Shown here piece after piece: positions 34,079-42,094 of a stretch of DNA of 64,000 nt. Where the stretch lies: assembly GCF_000301075.1 (NCBI RefSeq), contig NZ_JH932293.1, forward strand, positions 829,708 through 893,707, read 5' to 3'. The stretch is from Bergeyella zoohelcum ATCC 43767 (lineage in GTDB: Bacteria > Bacteroidota > Bacteroidia > Flavobacteriales > Weeksellaceae). Below the pieces are notes generated by a model that was not told where the DNA came from, searched no databases, and worked only from the letters and a program-made list of their open reading frames with translations. The translations under genes were made by a program, and so were the position numbers. Within the stretch, counting starts at the first letter, position 1, and every line of letters starts with the position of its first letter.

Positions 34079-36211
34079 ATGATGAATACAGACATTTTTC
34101 ATTTAGTAGAATTTACCAATAGAAATGTCTTCCTTACAGGAAAAGCTGGAACAGGAAAGACCACTTTTCTCAATGAATTTGTAAAGAAAACGAGAAAAAA
34201 TCATATCATTCTTGCCCCCACAGGTATAGCGGCCATTAATGCAGGAGGGGTTACCATTCATTCTATGTTTGGATTGCCACTTCGTACATTTATTCCTACT
34301 TTGGAACGAATTGATGAAAATCTAGGGAATAATATCCAAGATTTGGTAGGGCATTTCAAGTACAGAAAGCAGAAACTCAAACTACTCAGAGAGGTAGAGC
34401 TCATCATCATTGATGAGGTTTCTATGCTTCGTGCAGATGTACTGGATATGATGGATTTTTCTTTAAGACATATCCGTAGAAATGCCCAACGATTCGGAGG
34501 GGTGCAGATGCTTTTCATTGGAGATTTATACCAGCTACCTCCTGTGGTAAGAGAGGAGCAGTTCCTTTTACAGTATTATGATTCTCTCTTTTTCTTTTCC
34601 GCCAAGAGCTTAGAAAATTCTGATTTGGTTACTGTGGAACTGACCAAAATTTATAGACAGACCGATCAGCGTTTTGTAGATATACTGAACGGAATCCGTG
34701 AATCTTCCATTTCTAAGGAACAATTGGACGCACTCAATCAGCGGTATGACCCTCATTTCGAACCTAAAGAGGAGGCTTTCGTATATCTCACTTCTCATAA
34801 TCATCAGGCGGAAAGTATTAACCAGAAAAAACTGGACGAACTGAAAGGAAAGTCTTATACTTATGCTGCAGAAATTTTTGGAGATTTTAAACCCTCTCAA
34901 TATCCCGTAGAAGAGCATCTGGAACTGAAAGTAGGGACTCAGATTATGTTTGTGAGGAATGATGCGTCCAGTGAAAAAAAATATTACAATGGAAAACTAG
35001 CAGAAGTCATCCGATTGAGCAACGATGAAATTTTTGTTACCATAGAAGGGAAGGAAGGCGAATATAAACTCAAAAAGGAAATTTGGGAAAATAAAAAATA
35101 TTCACTCAATGCCGAGAAACAAATTGTAGAGGAAGTTTTAGGGAGTTTTGAGCAATATCCCATTCGGTTAGCGTGGGCGGTAACTATTCATAAATCACAA
35201 GGGCTAACTTTTGATAGGGTCATCATTGATGCAGGAAAATCTTTCGCTTCGGGGCAGGTGTATGTGGCACTTTCTAGGTGTAGAACTCTAGAAGGTATTG
35301 TCCTGAAATCTAGAATTTCCTCATCCATTATTTTTAATGATAAAAGAGTAGCGAGTTTCCAAGATGCTACACAGATGAACGCACACATTCAAGAAATTTA
35401 TGAAAATGAAAAGTACGATTATGCCGTGAACAAGTTGTTGCTAGATTTGGATGTCGCTTGGGTACAATTAGAGCTCAATCACTGGATGGGACAAGTGAAA
35501 AAAAGTAAGGAGATTGATATTTTGGTAGCCTCGTCTTTATATAATACCGTGAAAACGGACAGCGAAGCACTTATCAAGGTTTTTCAGAAATTTTCTGATT
35601 ATTTAAAATCTAAGGTAAGGCAGGTGCAAAACGAGGAACATTGGCAAATCTTGGTCAATAAATCTAAGGCATCCGTACATTATTTTTTTAATGAAGTAAA
35701 AGAAAAAATATTTGATGCTCTTAAGGGGTTTTATGCGGAAACTAAGGGAGTAGCAGGACTTAAGGAGCATAATGAGGAGCTGAGAAAATTCATAGATGAT
35801 GTACAAGATTATCTGGATAAGTTGCAACGGACAAAACTTATTGATGAGTCTCTTTTTGAGGAAGAAAAAAAGCAAAAACTCACTTCTACAGTGGTAAAAG
35901 TGGCTACACAGGTCATTACCTATCGTTTATTTTCAGAGGGTAAAAGTATAGAAGAGATAGCTAAGGAAAGGAATTTAGCGGCTTCTACCATTATTTCTCA
36001 TCTCGCCAAATATGCTGAAAATGGTAATTTTTCGGATGAAGATTTGGCACGAATCGTAAGTGCTGAAAAACGAGAAATATTTGAATCTCAATATCCACAT
36101 CCTGAAGACGATGGTACGCTTACATTTTGGAAAAATCATCTTCCTGAAGATTTTGACTATGGAGAAATCAGGCTATTGATCTCATTTTTTGAAGGAAAAG
36201 AGGAAATGTAA
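34079..36211 (+). CDS. PIF1/RecD-like superfamily 1 helicase with C-terminal helix-turn-helix
   Basis: The 710-residue protein has Walker A GKAGTGKTT near residue 21, LAPTGIAAINAGGVTIHSMF, and Walker B IIIDEVSML. IGDLYQLPPV, then AWAVTIHKSQGLTFDRVIID and VYVALSRCRTLEG, complete the SF1B PIF1-type helicase core. The C-terminus has a helical region and a helix-turn-helix (EGKSIEEIAKERNLAASTIISHLAKY) like that of RecQ-type HTH_40 domains. It likely unwinds DNA in replication or repair. It converges with the nuclease gene, 4 bases between stops. Confidence 0.9.
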   Translation: MMNTDIFHLVEFTNRNVFLTGKAGTGKTTFLNEFVKKTRKNHIILAPTGIAAINAGGVTIHSMFGLPLRTFIPTLERIDENLGNNIQDLVGHFKYRKQKLKLLREVELIIIDEVSMLRADVLDMMDFSLRHIRRNAQRFGGVQMLFIGDLYQLPPVVREEQFLLQYYDSLFFFSAKSLENSDLVTVELTKIYRQTDQRFVDILNGIRESSISKEQLDALNQRYDPHFEPKEEAFVYLTSHNHQAESINQKKLDELKGKSYTYAAEIFGDFKPSQYPVEEHLELKVGTQIMFVRNDASSEKKYYNGKLAEVIRLSNDEIFVTIEGKEGEYKLKKEIWENKKYSLNAEKQIVEEVLGSFEQYPIRLAWAVTIHKSQGLTFDRVIIDAGKSFASGQVYVALSRCRTLEGIVLKSRISSSIIFNDKRVASFQDATQMNAHIQEIYENEKYDYAVNKLLLDLDVAWVQLELNHWMGQVKKSKEIDILVASSLYNTVKTDSEALIKVFQKFSDYLKSKVRQVQNEEHWQILVNKSKASVHYFFNEVKEKIFDALKGFYAETKGVAGLKEHNEELRKFIDDVQDYLDKLQRTKLIDESLFEEEKKQKLTSTVVKVATQVITYRLFSEGKSIEEIAKERNLAASTIISHLAKYAENGNFSDEDLARIVSAEKREIFESQYPHPEDDGTLTFWKNHLPEDFDYGEIRLLISFFEGKEEM

Positions 36212-36215
36212 ATGA

Positions 36216-36719
36216 TTAATTTCTATACAAATAATTCTTAAATTTTTTTTCCTTTCGCCAGTCCCAAGGAGCAATGGGATTTTTTTCAGACCAAAGTCCT
36301 TTCTTTTGACTTCGGGCTTGAATTTCTAAGGTAGCGTATTCTATGCTCTTAGAATAGCGTTTGAAATGCCAAGCCAATCCATTTTTTACCAATGCCTTAT
36401 TTACACAGGTTTTACCTATCCATACCTCTCCTATGAGGCGTCCATTTCTATCTTTTTTAGGATTTGGGAGTATGGTTACTTCTTTTCCAAAGCACAATTG
36501 GGAGGCAAATTGTTTGGACTTTGTACCGAAAGGCTGTTTCCTTTCTGGGCTGTCAATATGAGCCAACCGAATGGTGATTTCTTTTTTTTGGTACAAGACG
36601 GTAAAGGTGTCTCCATCTTTAATGCCGATTACTTTTGCATTAAAAGGCGTTTTTTGAGCATAGAAAACCCATGTTCCCAAAAATAAAAGTAGAAATAAAA
36701 AATAGCTTTTCTTTTTCAA
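36216..36719 (-). CDS. Secreted thermonuclease (SNase-like)
   Basis: The staphylococcal-nuclease fold is shown by VIGIKDGDTFTV, RLAHIDSPE (catalytic Arg and Glu), and DRNGRLIGEVWI with the second Arg. VNKALVKNGLAWHF and AQKKGLW-like endings follow. I place the start at a TTG (36719), because it yields a clean signal peptide (MKKKSYFLFLLLFLGTWVFYAQ in spirit). The only alternative is another TTG at 36761; no ATG is available. The enzyme should degrade nucleic acid outside the cell or in the periplasm. Confidence 0.8.
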   Translation of the reverse strand: MKKKSYFLFLLLFLGTWVFYAQKTPFNAKVIGIKDGDTFTVLYQKKEITIRLAHIDSPERKQPFGTKSKQFASQLCFGKEVTILPNPKKDRNGRLIGEVWIGKTCVNKALVKNGLAWHFKRYSKSIEYATLEIQARSQKKGLWSEKNPIAPWDWRKEKKFKNYLYRN

Positions 36720-36756
36720 ATGACCTAATGAATTGGAATGGAAAGATACAATTGGT

Positions 36757-36813
36757 AACAAAAAATTCTTTGCTTTTTTTGTTACAGGAACAAAAGAGTA
36801 AACAAAGAATTTT
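36757..36813 (-). terminator. Long hairpin after the thioredoxin gene
   Basis: AAAATTCTTTG (36762-36772) pairs with CAAAGAATTTT (36803-36813), with further pairing inside. On the minus strand a T run follows, so it suits the end of the thioredoxin/rhodanese operon. Confidence 0.65.
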
Positions 36814-36871
36814 ATTTTGCTTTTGTATAGAGACGCGTAGGGATTTTCTCAGTAAATCATGCTTACGAACT

Positions 36872-37171
36872 TTATGAATATTGATTGAGAATCGCGGTCA
36901 GTGTATTCACATCATGAACCCCAGTGCCACGCCAGAGCAGTTCACTATTCTTAAATACCAAGAGGCTAGGTACTGACCGAATGCCGTACTCTGCCGCAAT
37001 GGCAGGATAAGCATCGATGTCTATCTTTACTATTCTTGCTGTTTCACCTACATTGTCTTTTACAGAATTAAGTACAGAGGATTGTACTTTACATGGCTGA
37101 CACCAAGTAGCGAAGAAATCAATGAGTACGGGTCTTTCTGAAGCGATGAGTTCTTTAAATTTTTGAGACAT
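36872..37171 (-). CDS. Thioredoxin-like protein with WCQPC site
   Basis: The 99-residue thioredoxin fold has LIDFFATWCQPCK, KIDIDAYPAIAAEYGIRSVPSLLVF with the cis-Pro, and no signal peptide, so it is cytoplasmic. The active site WCQPC differs from the usual WCGPC; the middle residues set redox potential, so its role may not be that of general thioredoxin. It follows a rhodanese gene by 21 bases in a three-gene leftward cluster. Confidence 0.88.
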   Translation of the reverse strand: MSQKFKELIASERPVLIDFFATWCQPCKVQSSVLNSVKDNVGETARIVKIDIDAYPAIAAEYGIRSVPSLLVFKNSELLWRGTGVHDVNTLTAILNQYS

Positions 37172-37192
37172 AATGAATGATATGTTTTTAAA

Positions 37193-37495
37193 TTAAATTT
37201 TCGTTTGTAGAGAAGTCCAGCTTCCACCATTATAGGCTTCGTAACCATTGGCTTTTAGGATAGATTGAGCAGATAGGCTTCTGATACCACTGGCACAGCA
37301 AGTAATTACAGGACGAGATTTGTCTATCTTCGTAAGTTCCTTATTAAGGTTTTGTAATGGAATATTAATGGAACTGAAGATATGTCCGTTTTCATATTCC
37401 GTGGGAGTGCGTACATCAATGATTTGGGCACCATTTTTAACTAACGCATGAAAATCCGTTTTCTTTCCGAATAAATTTTTGAACCAGTTGAACAT
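37193..37495 (-). CDS. Single-domain rhodanese-like sulfurtransferase
   Basis: The 100-residue cytoplasmic rhodanese domain shows AQIIDVRTPTEYENGHI, then INIPLQNL and the active loop ITCCASGIRSLSA, with the nucleophile Cys before ASGIRS. Such proteins carry sulfane sulfur as a persulfide. It lies 3 bases after the rhodanese-cupin gene and 21 before the thioredoxin gene; the thioredoxin could reduce the persulfide or a disulfide. Confidence 0.88.
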   Translation of the reverse strand: MFNWFKNLFGKKTDFHALVKNGAQIIDVRTPTEYENGHIFSSINIPLQNLNKELTKIDKSRPVITCCASGIRSLSAQSILKANGYEAYNGGSWTSLQTKI

Positions 37496-37498
37496 TTG

Positions 37499-38146
37499 TT
37501 ATAATTCTTTAATTAAGATAAAAAGATTTTTTTTATTTTTCCCTATCACCTTATGAGCTATTTGTTCGGGAATGTCATATCTATCATGTTTTTTCAGACG
37601 AATGACTTCATTATTAATATGTATATGTAATTCTCCTTCTAGTACGAATAGGGTAGTAGGTACTGGTGTAGTATGATTCGGTAGTTCCCCATTTTTTCCT
37701 AGGCCAATGGCTACTTGTTCTATTTTATTGGTTTTTCTCAGATTTTTTACCAAAGGTTTTTCACCAAAATGATTCATCTCCTTATCTAGATTGACCACCC
37801 TCATAGATTTTACATCACGATAAGTCTTTCCGTAATGAACATTGGAAAAATTGTTGTTTTTCAATATCTTCTCTGCTTTTGCTGCTCGAATTCCTTTTTT
37901 ACAAAAGACCACAATGTCTTTATCTTTGCTTAGTTCATTCAGCCGATGAGGGAGTTCATCAATGGGAATATTAATGGCTCCCATAGGGGATCCTTCGTTG
38001 AATTCTTCAGGTGTTCTTACATCTAAAAGAATGGTTTCCTTATCATTAATCACTTCTTTTAGGTTTTTCTGAGCGAAGCTCAATACCGAGAAAATAACAG
38101 TACAGAGTAAGAGGGCGATTTTTTTAATCGTGAAAAAAAGATTCAT
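37499..38146 (-). CDS. Exported rhodanese-cupin fusion protein
   Basis: From the start at 38146 the 215-residue protein has a signal peptide ending LSFAQ. A rhodanese domain follows (LLDVRTPEEFNEGSPMGAINIP, active loop VVFCKKGIRAAKAEKIL). A C-terminal cupin-like barrel of ~90 residues (TTLFVLEGELHIHINNEVIRLKKHDRYDIPEQIAHKV) holds His residues that could bind metal. An in-frame extension to 38320 crosses the -7 box and was rejected. The combination in one exported protein is unusual; substrate unknown. Confidence 0.8.
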   Translation of the reverse strand: MNLFFTIKKIALLLCTVIFSVLSFAQKNLKEVINDKETILLDVRTPEEFNEGSPMGAINIPIDELPHRLNELSKDKDIVVFCKKGIRAAKAEKILKNNNFSNVHYGKTYRDVKSMRVVNLDKEMNHFGEKPLVKNLRKTNKIEQVAIGLGKNGELPNHTTPVPTTLFVLEGELHIHINNEVIRLKKHDRYDIPEQIAHKVIGKNKKNLFILIKEL

Positions 38147-38163
38147 AAATGTTAAATTTTGTA

Positions 38164-38171
38164 CAAATATA
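38164..38171 (-). promoter_or_regulatory. -7 box for the rhodanese-thioredoxin operon
   Basis: TATATTTG on the minus strand lies 17 bases before the ATG at 38146. Confidence 0.55.
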
Positions 38172-38287
38172 GTGATAAACGAAGATTTAATCGTATATTT
38201 ACCCACTGAAAAGACTATTTTACTTCTAAAAAACACGAAAAAAAATAAAAAAAAGTAGAATAGTGTTTTGAATTGCAAAAAAATGAT

Positions 38288-38295
38288 TATATTTG
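38288..38295 (+). promoter_or_regulatory. -7 box for tuf
   Basis: TATATTTG ends 43 bases before the tuf ATG. A TTG at 38268-38270 could serve as -33. Confidence 0.6.
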
Positions 38296-38338
38296 CAAAC
38301 TGAAAGTTTAAAAAAATCATAAATAAATAATTTTAATC

Positions 38339-39526
38339 ATGGCAAAGGAAACGTTTAATCGTAACAAACCGCACTTGAACATTGGTACTATTGGTCACGT
38401 TGACCATGGTAAAACTACCTTGACTGCTGCAATCTCTAAAGTATTGTCAGATAAAGGTCTTGCTGAGAAAAAAGACTTCTCTTCTATTGATTCTGCTCCA
38501 GAGGAAAAAGAAAGAGGGATTACTATTAATACTGCTCACATTGAGTACGAAACTGAAAACAGACACTATGCACACGTAGACTGTCCAGGTCACGCTGACT
38601 ATGTTAAGAACATGGTAACAGGTGCTGCTCAAATGGATGGAGCTATCTTGGTATGTGCTGCTACAGATGGTCCAATGCCTCAGACTAGAGAGCATATTCT
38701 TCTTTGCCGTCAGGTAAATGTGCCAAGAATTGTTGTATTCATGAATAAAGTGGATATGGTGGATGATGCTGAGCTTCTTGAGCTTGTAGAGCTTGAACTT
38801 AGAGATCTTCTTTCTACTTATGAGTACGATGGTGATAACTCGCCAGTGATTCAAGGTTCTGCTCTTGGAGCTCTTAACGGGGAACCAAAATGGGTAGCTA
38901 CTGTAGAAGAACTTATGAATGCTGTAGATAATTGGATCGAGCAGCCAGTAAGAGATTCTGATAAGCCATTCTTGATGCCAATCGAAGATGTATTCTCTAT
39001 TACAGGTAGAGGTACTGTAGCAACTGGTAGAATCGAGGCTGGTGTAATTAACTCTGGTGATCCTGTGGATATCGTAGGTATGGGTGAAGAAAAATTAACT
39101 TCAACTGTAACTGGGGTAGAGATGTTTAGAAAAATCCTTGATAGAGGAGAGGCTGGTGATAATGTAGGTCTACTTCTTAGAGGTATTGAAAAGACTGACA
39201 TCAGAAGAGGTATGGTAATTGCTAAGCAAGGTTCTGTAACTCCACATAAGAAATTCAAAGCTGAGGTGTATATCCTTTCTAAAGAAGAAGGTGGTCGTCA
39301 CACTCCATTCCACAATAAATATCGTCCACAGTTCTATGTAAGAACTACCGATGTAACTGGGGAAATCTTCTTACCAGAAGGTATTGAAATGGTAATGCCT
39401 GGTGATAACTTGACTATCCAAGTAGAGTTGTTACAGCCAATTGCTCTTAATGTAGGTCTTAGATTTGCGATTAGAGAAGGTGGTAGAACAGTAGGTGCTG
39501 GTCAGGTAACTGAAATTCTAGACTAA
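38339..39526 (+). CDS. tuf: Elongation factor Tu
   Basis: EF-Tu delivers aminoacyl-tRNA to the ribosome. The 395-residue product has [14 protein letters not shown], the effector [25 protein letters not shown] and NKVDMV, and ends [11 protein letters not shown]. Codon use is more biased than in the neighbours, as expected of a highly expressed gene. It is followed by a strong hairpin and then tRNA-Trp, secE and nusG. The tRNA genes that often precede tuf are absent. Confidence 0.98.
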   Translation: MAKETFNRNKPHLNIGTIGHVDHGKTTLTAAISKVLSDKGLAEKKDFSSIDSAPEEKERGITINTAHIEYETENRHYAHVDCPGHADYVKNMVTGAAQMDGAILVCAATDGPMPQTREHILLCRQVNVPRIVVFMNKVDMVDDAELLELVELELRDLLSTYEYDGDNSPVIQGSALGALNGEPKWVATVEELMNAVDNWIEQPVRDSDKPFLMPIEDVFSITGRGTVATGRIEAGVINSGDPVDIVGMGEEKLTSTVTGVEMFRKILDRGEAGDNVGLLLRGIEKTDIRRGMVIAKQGSVTPHKKFKAEVYILSKEEGGRHTPFHNKYRPQFYVRTTDVTGEIFLPEGIEMVMPGDNLTIQVELLQPIALNVGLRFAIREGGRTVGAGQVTEILD

Positions 39527-39541
39527 TACATTTAATGATAG

Positions 39542-39574
39542 AGGTTTCGTAAGTAAACCTTACGAAACCTTTTT
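39542..39574 (+). terminator. Strong hairpin between tuf and tRNA-Trp
   Basis: AGGTTTCGTAAG (39542-39553) and CTTACGAAACCT (39559-39570) pair perfectly, followed by T. It ends only about 5 bases before the tRNA 5' end, leaving no room for a promoter between them. Confidence 0.8.
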
Positions 39575-39579
39575 AAACT

Positions 39580-39650
39580 ACGGGCATCGTCCAATGGTAG
39601 GATACCGGTCTCCAAAACCGTTGATCAGGGTTCGAATCCTTGTGCCCGTG
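39580..39650 (+). tRNA. trnW: tRNA-Trp (CCA anticodon)
   Basis: The 71-base cloverleaf has acceptor ACGGGCA (39580-39586) pairing with TGCCCGT (39643-39649). The anticodon loop CTCCAAA gives anticodon CCA, and the T-arm is GGTTCGAATCC. The 3' CCA is not encoded. secE starts 13 bases later. Confidence 0.95.
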
Positions 39651-39663
39651 CAATAATAAACCT

Positions 39664-39867
39664 ATGAGTTTTGTAAATTTTATTAAAGGATCTTATACAG
39701 AGTTTAAAGAAAAAGTAGAGTGGCCTAAATGGCCAGACTTGCAGTCTTCTACTATTGTGGTGGCAGTGAGTTCTGTACTTCTTTCTTTGTTCACCTTTGG
39801 CGTGGACGAACTTTTTTCAAAGGCAATTAGAAATATTATTATTCAACTTGCAGGTATATTTAATTAA
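39664..39867 (+). CDS. secE: Preprotein translocase subunit SecE
   Basis: The 67-residue single-spanning membrane protein clamps the SecYEG channel. It has the conserved amphipathic start FIKGSYTEFKEKVEWPKWPDL and one C-terminal transmembrane helix (IVVAVSSVLLSLFTFGVDELF). The ATG at 39664 is used; a reading begun at 39640 runs into the tRNA. It lies between tRNA-Trp and nusG, the usual order. Confidence 0.95.
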   Translation: MSFVNFIKGSYTEFKEKVEWPKWPDLQSSTIVVAVSSVLLSLFTFGVDELFSKAIRNIIIQLAGIFN

Positions 39868-39887
39868 TCTTATTATTTTCCAAAGAG

Positions 39888-40430
39888 ATGAATGAACTAA
39901 AATGGTATGTGCTAAAAGCAGTGAGCGGTCAGGAAAATAAAGTGAAATCCTATATTGAAAACGAAATCCACCGCCTCGGAATGGAACAATATGTTACCCA
40001 AGTGGTAATTCCTATGGAGAAGGTCATCGTTCTCAGAAATGGTAAAAAAGTTCCTAAAGAGAAACCTTACTATCCTGGTTATCTTATGGTGGAAGCTAAT
40101 CTTATAGGGGAAGTTCCTCATGTAATTAAAAATATTCCAGGAGTGATTTCTTTTCTTAGTCTTACCAAAGGAGGGGATCCTGTTCCCATGAGAAAATCAG
40201 AAGTGAATAGGATGCTTGGAAAAATGGATGAGCTTTCAGAATTCGCTACAGAAATGGAAATTCCATACTCAGTGGGGGAAAGTGTAAAAGTAACCGATGG
40301 TCCTTTCAATGGATTTAATGGTACGATAGAGAAAATACTGGAAGATAAAAAGAAAATAGAGGTTTCGGTGATGATTTTCGGTAGAAAAACGCCAATGGAA
40401 CTTAGTTTTATGCAAGTAGAAAAGATTTAA
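39888..40430 (+). CDS. nusG: Transcription antitermination factor NusG
   Basis: The 180-residue protein has the NGN domain (WYVLKAVSGQENKVKSYIENEI, then KPYYPGYLMVEA) and a C-terminal KOW domain (GESVKVTDGPFNGFNGTIEKI). It binds RNA polymerase and couples transcription to the ribosome or Rho. It closes its transcript at a terminator (40451-40483). The ribosomal protein genes rplK and onward, which normally follow, are not here. Confidence 0.95.
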   Translation: MNELKWYVLKAVSGQENKVKSYIENEIHRLGMEQYVTQVVIPMEKVIVLRNGKKVPKEKPYYPGYLMVEANLIGEVPHVIKNIPGVISFLSLTKGGDPVPMRKSEVNRMLGKMDELSEFATEMEIPYSVGESVKVTDGPFNGFNGTIEKILEDKKKIEVSVMIFGRKTPMELSFMQVEKI

Positions 40431-40450
40431 TTTATTGTTGATAATATAAA

Positions 40451-40483
40451 AATGGCTAACTTTTTTAGGTTAGCCATTTTTTT
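40451..40483 (+). terminator. Terminator after nusG
   Basis: AATGGCTAAC (40451-40460) pairs with GTTAGCCATT (40469-40478), followed by T. Confidence 0.88.
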
Positions 40484-40754
40484 ATAATTAATGATTTCTT
40501 ATTTTGTGAGATGAAAAGGGATACGATGTTATACCTCTTAGAGTGTGAATTTTTTTATCATATCTTGATGATTTCTGCTACATTTGAATAATGGATGTGA
40601 GTTTACCCGATGATCTTATATGGGCTATAGAGTATTTACTCAGGAACCCCTCATTTTCCATAATTCCGCCTCAATCCTAATATATTGGTTTGTGTAAAAA
40701 TATCTTCTATTGTTTTTTCACAAAGATTAAATTTTTGTTGAATTGATTTTAGGG

Positions 40755-40990
40755 CTAGGTGTCTTCTTTTACTTCCACTTTAGCATCGGAATAAATTCCT
40801 ATGGTAATCATTAGAAATAATTTACCTTTTGAATCCTTGAGTAAAGGAGCATAGATTGATGGGTTTATTTTCAATGTTACAGTGCGTGGCGTTTATTTTG
40901 GGAGGGAATTCTTTGTAAAGTGGTAGTTGCAAAAATCGAATATTGCTGGTGCAAATGCTGAGCAATTTTTCCTAATTCCCTATAGCCCAA
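40755..40990 (-). pseudogene. Decayed reading frame of unknown origin
   Basis: On the minus strand, 40990-40877 reads GYRELGKIAQHLHQQYSI and on to NKRHAL before a stop. A one-base shift continues from 40880 to 40755 as VTLKINPSIYAPLLKDSK and then LFLMITIGIYSDAKVEV. The two halves look like one protein broken by a small indel. There is no good start codon. I cannot name the family. The rest of the 40484-41020 gap shows further short fragments and no intact gene. Confidence 0.35.
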
Positions 40991-41020
40991 TGATTCCTAT
41001 ATTTTTCATTTGAATGGAAT

Positions 41021-41905
41021 TTATAGTGTCATTGTATAGTGATTTCTATGGTTTGTTTTTTTATCTTTATCAATGACACAGATGCCCCATTGATACAAAT
41101 CAAAACAACAGACTACGCCTTCTCCATCCGTAATAAAGTTTTTCCAAAAGGCAGCCATACCTTTAGACCAATGAATATCATCGAAGATAACTACAGCATT
41201 TTCCTTGAGGTAAGGATATATCATTTCATAATAGTGTTTTGTAGCATCTTTATCATGATGGCCATCAATGAAAACAAAATCAAATGCTTCTTCTTTTTTC
41301 AAAATTTTAGGTAACACCTCATTAAACTTTCCGTGAATCACATGGAAATGAGGATAGCTAAGTTTTTGGATGTTAGTATTAGCTATTTCGGCAATGGCTT
41401 TAGCGCCTTCTATTGTGGTAAAACGCCCTTTTTGATTGAGCTGTAACGCAGACACTTGATATATGCCAGAGATGCCAATGGAAGTTCCTAATTCTAAGCA
41501 GTTTTCGGGTTGAAGTCCTCGTATTAATTTAAATATCAATTCACCAAACTGAGGTCTTGTAGCAGCTATTTTACAAATATTGCCCACGGAAAGCGTTTGG
41601 TAATGCCCTTGATGATGAGCTTTTCTTTTGGAAGTAGGCGTTCCAGAACCGAAGTCATTGCTTTCAATGATCTTATTTGATTTTTCCATTTGTGTTCGCA
41701 GCTGATTGATTTTCGCTAATGCTTCTCTTTCTGCCGCCGCCCATTGTGGGTTTTCTATACAGAATTGCAGCACTTTTATAATGGTCTTAGAAAGCGTATG
41801 TTTTTCCTTTTCAACGGCTCTAGCCAATTCTTTGTGCTTTATTTTTTCTCTCTGACGGAGCGTAATAGTTTTATTGATTTTGTTAATGAATCTCTGTAAC
41901 ATCAT
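41021..41905 (-). CDS. Class I SAM-dependent methyltransferase (Methyltransf_24-like)
   Basis: The 294-residue protein has a basic helical N-terminus of ~110 residues, then a Rossmann methyltransferase: motif I CLELGTSIGISGIY, FTTIEGAKAIAEIA, DFVFIDGHHDK and AVVIFDDIHWSKGM. The DGHH motif is typical of O-methyltransferase-like members that act on sugars or small molecules with a metal. Substrate unknown. It is divergent from paaE and lies in the region where the nusG-rplK order is broken. Confidence 0.8.
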   Translation of the reverse strand: MMLQRFINKINKTITLRQREKIKHKELARAVEKEKHTLSKTIIKVLQFCIENPQWAAAEREALAKINQLRTQMEKSNKIIESNDFGSGTPTSKRKAHHQGHYQTLSVGNICKIAATRPQFGELIFKLIRGLQPENCLELGTSIGISGIYQVSALQLNQKGRFTTIEGAKAIAEIANTNIQKLSYPHFHVIHGKFNEVLPKILKKEEAFDFVFIDGHHDKDATKHYYEMIYPYLKENAVVIFDDIHWSKGMAAFWKNFITDGEGVVCCFDLYQWGICVIDKDKKTNHRNHYTMTL

Positions 41906-41966
41906 TTCTCTTTTGAATGAAGATATCAGTGCTCAATGTGCTGTATATCTTCATCGTTCGTGTAGG

Positions 41967-41974
41967 CAAAAGTA
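41967..41974 (-). promoter_or_regulatory. -7 box for the methyltransferase gene
   Basis: TACTTTTG on the minus strand ends 61 bases before the ATG at 41905. Confidence 0.45.
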
Positions 41975-42055
41975 TTAAATTGTACTCAAATGATAAGTTT
42001 TTATTTTTTAAAAAATGATTTTCATTCTAAATTTCCTTCATTGCTCTATAATTCG

Positions 42056-42063
42056 TATATTTG
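42056..42063 (+). promoter_or_regulatory. -7 box for paaE
   Basis: TATATTTG ends 31 bases before the paaE ATG. Confidence 0.55.
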
Positions 42064-42094
42064 TTATTCGCAATAAAAAACATTAAACCAAGAT

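Noticed and set aside
38147-38320. N-terminal extension of the rhodanese-cupin protein
   Set aside because: It crosses the -7 box and hides the signal peptide.
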